Shown: positions 1 through 9,717, counted from the first letter of the stretch. The stretch is DNA of 64,000 nt from Prevotella sp. P2-180 (GCF_002251435.1 NZ_NPJI01000038.1:1-64000), one strand, 5' to 3'. The notes: generated from the letters alone by a model not told the origin. Made by a program: numbers and translations.

Positions 1-1154
1 AAAAAAAAATCGAGTGTGATTTTCTCTTTGCTGTAGAGATAAGCGTCGGAGTCGAACAGTCCTGCACGGAACTTATATCTCAGCACGTCTTTCACTGCAC
101 GCTCAAAGGCTTTTTTGTCAACCTTGCCATTGTCGAGCCCCTCTTGCAGGAACTTGTAGTTGGCTCCATGGGGGAAGTCGACATCGTTGCCGGCATTGAT
201 GGCGGCAGCAGCTTTCTCGAGCGGGGTCTCAAGGCCTGGTATCTGGTCGATGGCGGTATAGTCGCTCACCACCATTCCGTCAAATCCGAGATAGCCACGC
301 AGTATGTCGGTGAGGATCCAATGGTTTGCCACGCAGTTGGTGTCTCTCACGGCATGGTAGCCAGGCATGAGGGCACGGCAATTCTCAAGTCTTATCATTG
401 TCTCGTGAGGCAGTATTATCTCTTCCATGAGTTCTTTTTCCTCAGCGTCGCCTCCTCCGCCATATCCGAGATAGTGTTTTGCACAAGCACCCACACCCTT
501 CTTCAGGTCGCCTTGCTGTAGTCCACGCACGAAGGCTGTTCCCATCATGGCTGAGAGGTATGCGTCTTCGCCGTAAGACTCTTCAAGCCTGTTGAAGCCA
601 GGATTCTTCACCACGTCGACCATTGGCGACAGCGACAGCACTCCTCCCATCTTTCTGAGGTTGGTGGCCGTCTGCCGTGTCTTCTTCTCTGCCAGAACAT
701 GGTTGAAGGAGCAGGCTTGTCCTATCTGTTGTGGATAGATGGTGGCATCCTTGGTGTTGATGCCCGAGAGCACCTCTTCGTGAAAGAGAGCCGGTATGCC
801 GTTGGGGGTGTTATGTATTAGCCAGTCTTGCACTGCCGCCACACGGTCGCGGAGCACATTGGCATCAGTAGGTTTTTGGCTTGCATACTGCGAGAAATGC
901 CCAATGCCGTATGGAATGAGTTTTCGGCATTGTACGGTGTCCAACTGTCCTTTTTCGTTGAACAGCTTGTCCATGTATGTGCTTCTCAGTTGTGCTACAC
1001 GCTCCTCTTGAGACATTTTTTCGTAGAGAGCGTCCACTTGTTGTTCTATTGTCATATTATTGTCACAATTAGTCAGGAACACTGAAGAAAACATGATTAA
1101 CGCGACTCTACGCACTTTAAGCGCAAGTCGTCTTCCGGTTAAGTTTCTATACAT
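1..1154 (-). CDS. Glycoside hydrolase family 3 lipoprotein (beta-glucosidase-like), 3' end outside window
   Basis: Reading the minus strand from an ATG at 1154 gives about 384 residues that run off the window edge, so only the N-terminal (alpha/beta)8 domain is present. The start MYRNLTGRR is followed by a hydrophobic stretch and a lipobox LTNC (Cys30), so the protein is probably a lipoprotein. GH3 hallmarks are visible: the GVLSLSPMVDV segment, an ESYGED segment, an AKHYLGYG segment, and GMVVSDYTAI, whose Asp298 sits at the place of the catalytic nucleophile (SDW/SDY motif). Family knowledge suggests hydrolysis of beta-linked glucosides or xylosides in the periplasm or at the outer membrane; substrate cannot be told. 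A shorter start at 1094 is possible but would lose the front of the signal peptide. No partner gene is visible in the window. Confidence 0.88.
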   Translation of the reverse strand, partial: MYRNLTGRRLALKVRRVALIMFSSVFLTNCDNNMTIEQQVDALYEKMSQEERVAQLRSTYMDKLFNEKGQLDTVQCRKLIPYGIGHFSQYASQKPTDANVLRDRVAAVQDWLIHNTPNGIPALFHEEVLSGINTKDATIYPQQIGQACSFNHVLAEKKTRQTATNLRKMGGVLSLSPMVDVVKNPGFNRLEESYGEDAYLSAMMGTAFVRGLQQGDLKKGVGACAKHYLGYGGGGDAEEKELMEEIILPHETMIRLENCRALMPGYHAVRDTNCVANHWILTDILRGYLGFDGMVVSDYTAIDQIPGLETPLEKAAAAINAGNDVDFPHGANYKFLQEGLDNGKVDKKAFERAVKDVLRYKFRAGLFDSDAYLYSKEKITLDFF

Positions 1155-1188
1155 AATTTGGTTCATTATAATTAAAATTTATTCGTGG

Positions 1189-1220
1189 CAAAAATAATAC
1201 TTTATTCTTAAATAGCCAAA
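1189..1220 (-). promoter_or_regulatory. Bacteroidetes-type promoter for the GH3 gene
   Basis: On the minus strand TTTG (plus 1217-1220) is followed after 20 bp by TATTTTTG (plus 1189-1196), matching the Bacteroidetes sigma-ABfr consensus TTTG-N19/20-TAnnTTTG. It lies about 35 bp upstream of the GH3 start codon. Confidence 0.6.
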
Positions 1221-1276
1221 AATAATGCAGGAAATTAAGAAAAGCATAATATTTTTTTAATAAAGTAACAAAATTC

Positions 1277-1307
1277 TTTGTCAAATTAAACAAATTGTAT
1301 ACCTTTG
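1277..1307 (+). promoter_or_regulatory. Bacteroidetes-type promoter of the peptide-export locus
   Basis: TTTG at 1277-1280, 19 bp, then TACCTTTG at 1300-1307. It sits about 42 bp upstream of the first export gene and diverges from the GH3 promoter. The following genes are closely spaced, so this is the likely start of the export operon. Confidence 0.65.
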
Positions 1308-1349
1308 TACCAAAATTACATAATAGTGAATATCCTATATTAAGCATTT

Positions 1350-2198
1350 ATGGCAGAAAATAACATATTCAATTCACGTTCGCTTGAAGCACTCGACTCA
1401 AACGACGACATATTTGAATCGGCAAGAGTGACAAAGCCGTCGCTCACTATCGTTCTATGCGCCATGGTGGTGATGTGTGCCGTGGTAGCGTATTGGTGCA
1501 TCTTCGGCACCATGAACTACAAGGTTTCGGCACAGGGGGTGGTGTTCCCTCACGGTGAGCCTACACCAATGGCACTGCCCTATGAAGGTACGGTGGAACG
1601 CGTGGTGACTGCCCACGGCAGACAGGTGAAGGCGGGAGAGACCCTCATGGAAGTGAGGAGCGACCTTGCCGCCACTGACGTGAAGGCGGCCAACGACGGA
1701 GTGGTGCTGACCTACAAGCAGGAAGGCGAACAGTTTAAGGCTCACGAGGCTGTGGTGTGGATGATGCCACAGGCAAGCGAGCGCCTCAACCGCGAGATGC
1801 TCGTCTATGCTTCGTTCAACGATGTGCGAAAGCTGAAGATAGGACAACAGGCACAGGTGACACCGGCAAACATGGAGCGAGAGAAATGGGGATATGCCAG
1901 CGGAAAGATTATCAGTATCGAACGCTATCCCACTGCACGGAAGGAAGTGGCACAGAAGGTGAAGATGGAAGCCCTCGCTGCGTTCCTGCCTGCCGACGAC
2001 GCCATCTACGAGGTGAAGGTGCTGCTCGACAAGGCCCCTACCCCATCAGGACTGAGATGGAGCCGACAGAAGGCTGAAAAGATTGAGATTCCTACTGGCA
2101 CGTTCTGCAACGTACAGGTGATCACGTCGAGAAAGAAGGTATACGAGGTGCTCATAGGCAATATTGAAGACGGTGTTGACAATTTCATAGGAGAGTGA
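1350..2198 (+). CDS. NHLM-type secretion adaptor, HlyD family
   Basis: A 282-residue protein with a cytoplasmic N-terminus (about 30 residues), one membrane segment at about residues 31-53 (LTIVLCAMVVMCAVVAYWCI), then a periplasmic biotinyl/lipoyl-like beta-domain (ALPYEGTVERVV...VKAGETLMEVRS) and a beta-barrel-like tail. It is short for HlyD because the long coiled-coil hairpin is missing, which fits the adaptor of NHLM/NHLP bacteriocin export systems. Family role: links the inner-membrane peptidase-exporter to the envelope. Only 4 bp separate it from the C39 exporter gene, so co-translation is likely. Assignment is by recognition of domain layout and neighbours, not a profile search. Confidence 0.8.
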   Translation: MAENNIFNSRSLEALDSNDDIFESARVTKPSLTIVLCAMVVMCAVVAYWCIFGTMNYKVSAQGVVFPHGEPTPMALPYEGTVERVVTAHGRQVKAGETLMEVRSDLAATDVKAANDGVVLTYKQEGEQFKAHEAVVWMMPQASERLNREMLVYASFNDVRKLKIGQQAQVTPANMEREKWGYASGKIISIERYPTARKEVAQKVKMEALAAFLPADDAIYEVKVLLDKAPTPSGLRWSRQKAEKIEIPTGTFCNVQVITSRKKVYEVLIGNIEDGVDNFIGE

Positions 2199-2202
2199 CT
2201 CT

Positions 2203-4350
2203 ATGGCGATATTCAAGAGAAGCACAGTAAAGAAAGTACCGGTGGTAATACAGATGGAATCGGTGGAATGTGGCGCCGCCTCACTCGACATGATACTCGC
2301 TTACTACGGCAAATGGCTGCCTCTGGAGGAGGTGAGGACGGCATGCGGAGTGTCGAGAGACGGTAGCTCTGCCAAAAGCATACTCAGGGCGGCAAGGGGG
2401 TATGGTCTCGATGCCGCCGGATACAAGGTGGAGCCAGAGCATCTCGAAGGCATGCAGCCTTGCATCATACACTGGAACTTCGAGCACTTCGTGGTGTTCC
2501 GCGGTTTCAAGAGAGGCAAGGCCTGCCTCAACGACCCTGCAATGGGACCTGTGGAAGTGCCCATGGACGAGTTTTGCAAGTCGTTCACCGGTATTGCACT
2601 CGAATTCTCTCCTACAGAGAAATTTGAGAAAGGAGGAAGCAAGACCAGCATACTGAAATACGTAAGACACCATCTTAAAGGGGCGGCAGGGGCTTTCTGG
2701 CTCACGATGACCTTCGGACTGCTCACAGCCGCCGTGTCGATAGCCGTGCCGATGTTCACACGCATCTTTGCCGACGAGATACTCTCGGGAAGAAACAGCG
2801 ACTGGCAGACAAAGTTTCTCATTGCCATTGCTGCCGTGGCCTTGTTCAACTTCGTGCTCGTAATGCTACAGGAGAGATACAACAAACGCATAGCAGGACT
2901 GCTGGCACTGAAAGGCAACATCAGTTTCCTCAAGCATCTGCTCGCACTGCCCATGCCATTCTTCGCCATGAGATATGTGGGAGACCTGCAGCAGAGGCAG
3001 CATCTCAATCAGAGCATCACCCACAGCCTTGTCTCCGTGCTTGCGCCTCAGATAATAAACGTGGGACTGCTGTTGCTGTATCTATTCCTGATGATTACCT
3101 ACAGCATGCCCTTGACCATCATAGGTATAGTGGCAGTGGTGGTAAACCTCGTGCTGCTGCAATATTATTCCGAGCGGAGAGTGAACCTTGAAAGAAGCCA
3201 ACAACGCACGCTCGCACAATACTACAACACCACGGTGTCGTGCATCGACAACATGGAAAGCATAAAGGCGGCGGGAGCTGAAACAGGATTCTTCGAATAC
3301 TGGAGCGGACTGTGGAGCAAGAAGTTCAATGTGGAAGGTGACGCCACGGTGCAAGAGCTGAAGATGGGACTACTGCCCACACTCGTACTCACATTAGTTA
3401 ACTCCACCGTGCTCATACTCGGTGCATACTTCATACTCACCGGCGACCTTACCATAGGTATGCTCCTTGCCTTCCAGGGATTCATGACCTCGTTTATGAC
3501 TCCAGTGAACTCTGTGGTCACGGCAAGCCAACAACTCATAGAGATGCGCTCACAGATGGAAAGCATAGAAGACGTGATGAAATATCCGGAGGACAAACGC
3601 GACACAAACGGTAGCGTGGCGGAAGGAAAACTACGCGGCGAAGTGGAACTCAGAAACGTGACCTTCGGCTACAACCCGCTGCAGCCACCGCTGATACAAG
3701 ACTTCAACCTACACCTTATGCCAGGAAAGAGCGTGGCTTTCGTGGGGTCAAGCGGATGCGGAAAGTCTACTCTCGCTAAACTCATATCAGGACTATACAA
3801 GCCTTGGAGCGGTGAGATACTGTTCGACGGACGTCCAATAGACACCATAAGCAAGGAAGAGATGACAAACTCGGTGGCTGTAGTAGACCAAAACGTGGTG
3901 CTATTCGACGACACCGTAGCACAGAACATTAAGATGTGGGACCAGTCGATAGAGGACTTCACAATGGTGATGGCATGCAACGACGCACAGATAAGAAAAG
4001 ACATCGTAAGCAGACCGGAAGGATTCGCCACACGTCTCGTAAAAGGCGGACAGAACTTCAGCGGCGGACAACGACAGAGAATGGAAATAGCCACAGCACT
4101 GGCCAAGGAGCCTGTGGTGCTGATAATGGACGAGGCCACCAGCGCCCTCGACCCAACCACAGAGGAACAGGTGATGGAGGCTGTGAGAATGATGGGGGCA
4201 ACGCAGATAATAGTAGCCCACCGACTCTCTACCATTAGAGACTGCGACGAGATAATCGTGATGGACCAAGGCAAGATAATGCAACGGGGGACACACGACG
4301 AACTGATAGAACAAGAAGGTATGTATAAGGAATTGATGAAGAGCGTATAG
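2203..4350 (+). CDS. Peptidase-containing ABC exporter (C39 peptidase, PCAT), NHLM ABC1-like
   Basis: A 715-residue protein with three parts. Residues 1-130 form a C39 cysteine peptidase: Gln17, Cys23 (in VECGAAS), His95 (EHFVVF) and Asp111 (LNDP) fit the oxyanion and catalytic positions. Next is a six-helix ABC transmembrane domain (about 150-450). Last is a nucleotide-binding domain with Walker A GSSGCGKST near 514, signature FSGGQRQRM near 619 and Walker B LIMDEATSALD near 640. The family cleaves leader peptides after a double Gly and exports the core peptide. All catalytic motifs are intact. The two double-glycine peptides at 9795 and 10287 are the obvious substrates. Confidence 0.93.
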   Translation: MAIFKRSTVKKVPVVIQMESVECGAASLDMILAYYGKWLPLEEVRTACGVSRDGSSAKSILRAARGYGLDAAGYKVEPEHLEGMQPCIIHWNFEHFVVFRGFKRGKACLNDPAMGPVEVPMDEFCKSFTGIALEFSPTEKFEKGGSKTSILKYVRHHLKGAAGAFWLTMTFGLLTAAVSIAVPMFTRIFADEILSGRNSDWQTKFLIAIAAVALFNFVLVMLQERYNKRIAGLLALKGNISFLKHLLALPMPFFAMRYVGDLQQRQHLNQSITHSLVSVLAPQIINVGLLLLYLFLMITYSMPLTIIGIVAVVVNLVLLQYYSERRVNLERSQQRTLAQYYNTTVSCIDNMESIKAAGAETGFFEYWSGLWSKKFNVEGDATVQELKMGLLPTLVLTLVNSTVLILGAYFILTGDLTIGMLLAFQGFMTSFMTPVNSVVTASQQLIEMRSQMESIEDVMKYPEDKRDTNGSVAEGKLRGEVELRNVTFGYNPLQPPLIQDFNLHLMPGKSVAFVGSSGCGKSTLAKLISGLYKPWSGEILFDGRPIDTISKEEMTNSVAVVDQNVVLFDDTVAQNIKMWDQSIEDFTMVMACNDAQIRKDIVSRPEGFATRLVKGGQNFSGGQRQRMEIATALAKEPVVLIMDEATSALDPTTEEQVMEAVRMMGATQIIVAHRLSTIRDCDEIIVMDQGKIMQRGTHDELIEQEGMYKELMKSV

Positions 4351-4354
4351 TATT

Positions 4355-6526
4355 ATGTCAATATTCTTAGACCAAATAGAAAAAAGAAAGCGACTGGAGG
4401 AAGCTACCTTAGTCGAGACTTTCGAAAAAGGCGCCCGACGCTTAGGCATCGAGGGCAAGAAAAAACATGCCGTACCGCCTACAGACCATACTGCCGTGAG
4501 AAGAGTACTCGACGCACTCGGAGTTACGGGATATGAACTATCAGACGACGGAATGACAACTCCATTTGAACAGTTATCGACAATACTCAGCCCTAAAGGC
4601 ATCATGATGAGAAAGGTGAGACTGAAAGACAACTGGTGGAAAAATTCTGTGGGACCTATGCTCGGATATGACAAGGAGGGTAACGTGACGGCTCTCATTC
4701 CCACACGATGGGGATTCGGATACACCTTCATCGACAAAGACGGCAATAACCAGAAAGTGAACAAAAAGGCCATGAACTCTGCACTGAGCCGACACGCTGT
4801 GGCGTTCTGCATGCCATTGCCTAACAGGGTGCTGACCATTGCCGACCTGATGAAATATGCCGCAAAAGCCATGTCGGTGCCTAACGCACTGCTGCTGTTC
4901 GCCACAGCGCTGGTGCTCGCCCTATTCGGCATGTTCACACCAATGGCAAACAAGATGATATTCGACATGGTGATACCTACAGGCGAGGCGCGCGACCTTC
5001 TGCCCATCTTCGGACTGCTCGCCGGTGCCGGCATAGGCACGATGCTTTTCTCACTCACCCGCAACCTCTGTACCGAGCGCATCAGGAGAGTGGTGGAAAT
5101 GCAGGTGCAGAACGCCATAATGGCAAGGACGTTCTTCCTAAGCCCCAACTTCTTCTCCAAGATTTCGTCGGGTGAGTTGGCAATGAGGATAAACAACGTG
5201 TGGAACGTGTGCAACCACATAAACGACACCTTGGTTGGAGCCCTGCTCACACTCTTGTTCTCTACTGTATACCTCGTACAGGTATTCATCTACGCGAAAT
5301 CGCTCCTCGTGCCCACACTGCTCATCATTGCCGTGGAGCTCACCGCCCTCGCCATCTACTACCACAGCATAGTGAAAGCCCAAGAGGAGTATACCGAGAA
5401 GTCGGGAAAACTCAGCGGTATAGAATACGGCATGCTGGCTGGTATACAAAAGCTGAAACTCACCGGAAGCGAACGAAGGGCTCAGACTCTTTGGTTAGAC
5501 AAATATACCGACGCCACCAAGTCGATATACAATCCTACACTCGACAGAATACTGATGCCGGCACTGCTACAGCTGTGCAATGTGGGCGGCTTGGGAGTCA
5601 TCTTCTACTTCATCATGGCAAACGGAGTGACCACCAGCGACTATATCGCATTCTCTTCTGCCTACGGCATGATATCAGCAGCCATCACCACACTCATATC
5701 CATCATACCCGAAATAGCACAGCTGAAACCGCAGATAAACAGTCTGAAACCAATTCTCGAGGAAAAACCGGAGATGGAACAGAACGCGCCACAGGTGGAC
5801 GAGCTGTTCGGCAGCATAGAGATGACCGACGTCTCGTTCCGTTATGCCAACGACGGACCAATGGTGCTGGAAGACATCAATCTCTCAATAGCTCCAGGAG
5901 AATATGTGGGAATAGTGGGAAAGTCGGGATGCGGCAAGTCTACACTCATGAGACTGCTTTTAGGATTCGAAAAGCCCATAAAGGGAAGCATCTACTACGA
6001 CAACCACGACCTCTCGAAGGTGGACAAGACAAGCCTCAGACGAAAAATAGGATGCTGCCTACAGAACGGAAGCCTCTTCACCGGCGACCTCTTCCACAAC
6101 ATCACCATCACAGCCCCATGGGCTACACACGAAGACGCTTGGGAGGCGCTGAGAATGGCTGACATGGAGAAGGACGTGAAACGAATGCCGATGGGACTGC
6201 ACACCGTGGTGGTGGAAGGAAGCGCGGGATTCAGCGGCGGACAAAAGCAACGACTACTCATTGCACGTGCTCTGATAGGACACCCGCAGATAATATTCTT
6301 TGACGAGGCAACCTCTGCACTCGACAACATCTCACAAAAGCAGGTAAGCGACAACCTCGACTCGCTCAACTGCACACGACTCGTCATTGCACACAGGCTC
6401 TCAACCATACGACATTGCGACCGCATAATCGTACTCGACAAAGGTCGCATAGCCGAAGAAGGCAACTTCGATGAACTAATGGCAAAAAAAGGATTGTTCT
6501 ACGAAATGAGCCTGAGGCAGATGTAG
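4355..6526 (+). CDS. Second ABC exporter without peptidase domain, NHLM ABC2-like
   Basis: A 723-residue protein starting 4 bp after the C39 exporter. The N-terminal ~140 residues are not a C39 domain (no Cys/His pair in place) and resemble the degenerate N-domain of NHLM ABC2 proteins. An ABC transmembrane region follows, then a nucleotide-binding domain with Walker A GKSGCGKST near 522, signature FSGGQKQRL near 626 and Walker B IIFFDEATSALD near 647. In NHLM loci such a protein accompanies the peptidase-exporter, possibly as a heterodimer partner. That pairing is inference here. Long reading frames on the opposite strand are shadows. Confidence 0.9.
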   Translation: MSIFLDQIEKRKRLEEATLVETFEKGARRLGIEGKKKHAVPPTDHTAVRRVLDALGVTGYELSDDGMTTPFEQLSTILSPKGIMMRKVRLKDNWWKNSVGPMLGYDKEGNVTALIPTRWGFGYTFIDKDGNNQKVNKKAMNSALSRHAVAFCMPLPNRVLTIADLMKYAAKAMSVPNALLLFATALVLALFGMFTPMANKMIFDMVIPTGEARDLLPIFGLLAGAGIGTMLFSLTRNLCTERIRRVVEMQVQNAIMARTFFLSPNFFSKISSGELAMRINNVWNVCNHINDTLVGALLTLLFSTVYLVQVFIYAKSLLVPTLLIIAVELTALAIYYHSIVKAQEEYTEKSGKLSGIEYGMLAGIQKLKLTGSERRAQTLWLDKYTDATKSIYNPTLDRILMPALLQLCNVGGLGVIFYFIMANGVTTSDYIAFSSAYGMISAAITTLISIIPEIAQLKPQINSLKPILEEKPEMEQNAPQVDELFGSIEMTDVSFRYANDGPMVLEDINLSIAPGEYVGIVGKSGCGKSTLMRLLLGFEKPIKGSIYYDNHDLSKVDKTSLRRKIGCCLQNGSLFTGDLFHNITITAPWATHEDAWEALRMADMEKDVKRMPMGLHTVVVEGSAGFSGGQKQRLLIARALIGHPQIIFFDEATSALDNISQKQVSDNLDSLNCTRLVIAHRLSTIRHCDRIIVLDKGRIAEEGNFDELMAKKGLFYEMSLRQM

Positions 6527-6576
6527 GGGAGGAAAGGAGTTAACTTCTGAAAAGAGCACATAATAATATATAAGGT

Positions 6577-7620
6577 ATGAAGATAAAAACAATGATAATA
6601 GCTGCAGCAGTCACCGTCATGACAGCTTGCTCTAACGGGAACAAAGCTGACAACAGCGACAACACAGCAGACACCGTGACAGTGGAGGCGCTGAAACGTG
6701 GCACCTTCGACGAGCCTTTCATGGCTAAAGGCAAGGTGAAAGCAAGCAAATATGCCGACGTGGCCTTTGAACAGGCACTGCCGGTAAAGGCGGTATATGT
6801 ACACAACGGACAGACCGTGGCAAAAGGACAACGCATAGCTGAACTCGAAGTATTCAAACTCCAAAACGCTATCGACCAGGCAAAGAAAAACGTGGAACAG
6901 GCAAGGCTGAACATGCAGGACGTGATAATATCTCAAGGATACGACCCTGACCACATAAACTCCGTGCCGGCAAACATCAGACAGTTAGCCGAGGTGAAAA
7001 GCGGTTATAGCCTCGCCATCAGCCAACTGGAGGCTGCCCGACACGAGATAAGCGTAGGAACAGCCACAGCTCCCTTCGCAGGAGTGATTGCCAACCTCAA
7101 TATTCAGCATCAGACCATAGCACAACCCGGGGTGGCCATCTGCCGAGTGATCTCCACAGACGAGATGGAGGTGGAATTTAAGGTGATGGAAGCTGACCTC
7201 GCCATGATAAAGACAGGAACGGAAGTGAACGTCACACCTACTGCCACCAAAGCCAACACTTATATCGCAAAGGTGATGGACATCAACCCACTGGTGGAAG
7301 AAAACGGGTCGGTAAGCGTAAGGGCAAAGCTAAAGGCCGACAAGAACCTCTTCGACGGCATGAATGTGGAAGTGAGCTTCAACAGACATCTCGACAATGT
7401 CACCATAGTGCCAAAGGCTGCCATAATGATAAGAAACGGACACCATGTCGTATTCTCTTTCAACAACGGCATTGCCAAACAGCATAACGTCTCGATAAGA
7501 AACGAGGCTAAGGGACTTTGCGTTGTGGAAACCGACGACAACTTAGACAACAAAACACTTATCATTACCTCCGGACACGAAACAGTGACAGATGGAGGGA
7601 GAGTGGTGAAGAAAAATTAA
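6577..7620 (+). CDS. RND-type periplasmic adaptor lipoprotein (HlyD/AcrA-like)
   Basis: A 347-residue protein with a lipoprotein signal ending VMTAC (Cys18). A lipoyl half-motif (FEQALPVKAVYVHNGQTVAKGQRIAELE) precedes a short coiled-coil (NAIDQAKKNVEQARLNMQ). A second lipoyl half (ATAPFAGVIANLNI...PGVAICRV) and beta-barrel/membrane-proximal domains follow. This is the architecture of MacA/AcrA adaptors that join an inner-membrane pump to TolC. It is the second adaptor in the locus, next to the NHLM-type one at 1350, which is unusual. It starts 50 bp after the second ABC gene and is followed closely by the TolC-like gene, so it probably bridges the exporters to the outer membrane. Confidence 0.85.
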   Translation: MKIKTMIIAAAVTVMTACSNGNKADNSDNTADTVTVEALKRGTFDEPFMAKGKVKASKYADVAFEQALPVKAVYVHNGQTVAKGQRIAELEVFKLQNAIDQAKKNVEQARLNMQDVIISQGYDPDHINSVPANIRQLAEVKSGYSLAISQLEAARHEISVGTATAPFAGVIANLNIQHQTIAQPGVAICRVISTDEMEVEFKVMEADLAMIKTGTEVNVTPTATKANTYIAKVMDINPLVEENGSVSVRAKLKADKNLFDGMNVEVSFNRHLDNVTIVPKAAIMIRNGHHVVFSFNNGIAKQHNVSIRNEAKGLCVVETDDNLDNKTLIITSGHETVTDGGRVVKKN

Positions 7621-7631
7621 TTGCACAAAAA

Positions 7632-9098
7632 ATGAGAATTAATTTCATTATATTAGCACTTGCGGCATCTATACTTACAGCCACAGCACAACGGAAGGTC
7701 ACACTCGACCTCGACCGTACGGTGGCTCTCGCCACAGACAGTTCACTCTCCGTGGAGAAATACCGCAGTGTGCTCGACACGTGGCGCTTCGCCTTCCTCT
7801 CCTGGAAGGCAAGCCTCAAGCCACAGCTTTCACTGGAGTCTACTCCCTTGGATTACGAACAGTATATGGTGCAACGATACATCAGCGACGAAGACCGAGA
7901 CATCTACCGCGAACAACAGATGGTTTACGCAGAAGCTGCCGTGGCACTTACACAGGACATAGAGGCCCTCGGCGGTACACTGTATGCATCGACAGGACTC
8001 GGACTTCTGCATACCTTCGGAGGAGACATCAACTACGACCAGTTTACCACCATACCAATAAAGGTGGGATACAGACAAGACCTGTTGGGCTTCAACCAAC
8101 TGAAATGGAACAAACTGTTGCAACCCATGAAACTGCAACAGGCTGAGAAGACATACGCCTACAACGTGGAAGCTACGGCAGGACAGGCTGTCAGCCTATT
8201 CTTCCAACTCGCCCTCGCACAAGACCTGTTGCGCATGGCTGAGGAAAACCTACAGACATGCGACACCATCTACGCCATAGGATGCCGAAGGTTTAAGATT
8301 GCAAGCATATCGAAGGCGGAACTGAGCATACTCGACCTGCAACGTGCAAATGCACTGAACGCTCTCGAAAACGCAAGGATTTCGCAAAGCGAAGCGGCAA
8401 AAAGCCTCGCCTCATACCTCGGAATGGAACGCAACACTGACATAGAACTCATAATACCTACCGTCTACTCACCAATGAAGGTGAACGCTGAAGAGGCTGT
8501 GGCATTCGCAAGGGAAAACAACCCTGCATTCATCGAGACAAGACAAGCTGTGGAAGAGGCGCGCATGAACATGGAAAAGGCGAAGGTGGAAAGACGACTC
8601 AGCATGAACATCGACGCAAGCATCGGTCTGAACCAAGTGGCCAGCAACTTCTTCGACGCTTACCATAATCCCCTGACACAAAAAAAGGCAATGGTAACCG
8701 TGTCTGTTCCTCTGAAAGACTGGGGAAAGAGAAAAAACAACTATCTGCAGGCTAAAAGCCAACTCGAAGAGGCGGAAAAAAACCGCGACGAAACCATAAG
8801 GGACACGGAACTCGACGTGGTGCTTTGTGTGGACGACTTCAACAAACGGCATGACATCACCGAGAACTCACGCCGTTCGCTCAACATCGCGCAAGAGGCA
8901 TACGACGCCATGCTCACAAGGTTTATTAAGGGACAGGCCACCGTCAACGACCTCTCTCTTGCACAAAACTACTGGCAGACGGCACGCCAAAACTATACAC
9001 AAAGCCTCCAAAACTACTGGACTGCTTTCTACAAGCTGCGTCAGCTCACTCTCTACGACTTCAACAAGCGGAAGACAATAGAACATAACAAACAATAA
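7632..9098 (+). CDS. TolC-family outer-membrane efflux protein
   Basis: Start chosen at the ATG at 7632, 11 bp after the adaptor stop, because it gives a clean signal peptide (MRINFIILALAASILTATAQ); the longer upstream reading has no signal. The 488-residue protein has the two TolC/OEP repeats of long helices, with coiled stretches such as LEAARHE-like heptads and ANALNALENARISQSEAAKSLASYLG. The family forms a trimeric outer-membrane channel with a periplasmic helical tunnel. It completes an inner-to-outer-membrane export route with the ABC exporters and adaptors upstream. Confidence 0.88.
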   Translation: MRINFIILALAASILTATAQRKVTLDLDRTVALATDSSLSVEKYRSVLDTWRFAFLSWKASLKPQLSLESTPLDYEQYMVQRYISDEDRDIYREQQMVYAEAAVALTQDIEALGGTLYASTGLGLLHTFGGDINYDQFTTIPIKVGYRQDLLGFNQLKWNKLLQPMKLQQAEKTYAYNVEATAGQAVSLFFQLALAQDLLRMAEENLQTCDTIYAIGCRRFKIASISKAELSILDLQRANALNALENARISQSEAAKSLASYLGMERNTDIELIIPTVYSPMKVNAEEAVAFARENNPAFIETRQAVEEARMNMEKAKVERRLSMNIDASIGLNQVASNFFDAYHNPLTQKKAMVTVSVPLKDWGKRKNNYLQAKSQLEEAEKNRDETIRDTELDVVLCVDDFNKRHDITENSRRSLNIAQEAYDAMLTRFIKGQATVNDLSLAQNYWQTARQNYTQSLQNYWTAFYKLRQLTLYDFNKRKTIEHNKQ

Positions 9099-9117
9099 AC
9101 ACAAAACATAGATTATT

Positions 9118-9657
9118 ATGGACATAACAGTTTACATAGCAGTAGCACTGGCACTATTGTCTGCCATAGCCATTCTTCTCGTGGTTCGCTCACGAAAAGT
9201 GTTTGAACAGAAAACAACAACACTTACCACCCTCGTAGACACCTGGGCAGAGCAAAAGCAACAGGAGAGCGAGACGGTGGCAAAAGAAGCCGAAGAAGAA
9301 GAGCCACAGACCGACACACAGGAAAAGTCAAATGAGCTATTCTCGAGAATAGTAAAACTCATGGAAGATGAAAAACTATACACCAACGAGGAACTCTCGC
9401 GCGACATGCTTGCAGGTAAACTGTGCACTAACTACAAATATGTGGTGAAGGCAATAAAAGACTCCACCGGAAACTCCATAACCATATTTATCAACGACTA
9501 CCGACTGGGGCACGCCAGCCGACTACTGCGTGAAACAGACGAAAGCATAGCAATAGTAGCGGAGCTTTCCGGTTTTTCCCACCGCTCGCTGACACGCCAT
9601 TTTCAGGCAAAATTCGGCATCACCCCTTCTGAATATAGGCGAAACCACAGAAAATAG
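9118..9657 (+). CDS. Membrane-anchored AraC-type helix-turn-helix protein
   Basis: A 179-residue protein: one N-terminal membrane helix (residues 3-22, ITVYIAVALALLSAIAILLV), a charged linker rich in Glu/Gln (about 30-65), then a full AraC/XylS DNA-binding domain with both helix-turn-helix units (NEELSRDMLAGKL... and SIAIVAELSGFSHRSLTRHF, ending FGITPSEYRR). There is no periplasmic sensor domain, so how it would sense anything is unclear. It sits between the channel gene and the precursor peptides and may control the peptide promoter. It resembles the C-terminal ends of larger Bacteroidetes regulators, so it may derive from one. Confidence 0.82.
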   Translation: MDITVYIAVALALLSAIAILLVVRSRKVFEQKTTTLTTLVDTWAEQKQQESETVAKEAEEEEPQTDTQEKSNELFSRIVKLMEDEKLYTNEELSRDMLAGKLCTNYKYVVKAIKDSTGNSITIFINDYRLGHASRLLRETDESIAIVAELSGFSHRSLTRHFQAKFGITPSEYRRNHRK

Positions 9658-9664
9658 TGGCCAA

Positions 9665-9717
9665 AACGGGGAAAAAGCACTTTTTTCCCGAATTGACCAT
9701 CATTTTTCCCGTTTTGT
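9665..9717 (+). promoter_or_regulatory. Two overlapping inverted repeats upstream of the precursor gene
   Basis: GGGAAAAAG at 9669-9677 can pair with CTTTTTTCCC directly downstream (hairpin 9669-9689) or, as AAAACGGGGAAAAA, with TTTTTCCCGTTTT at about 9703-9715. The first looks like a terminator of the regulator gene; the second could be an operator or an alternative fold. No experiment-independent choice is possible. Confidence 0.5.

Noticed and set aside
3901..5289. A 462-codon minus-strand reading frame across the two ABC exporter genes, and a 320-codon plus-strand one at 5200-6162
   Set aside because: Both overlap well-supported ABC exporter genes, have no recognisable domain, and are explained by the base composition of the real genes.
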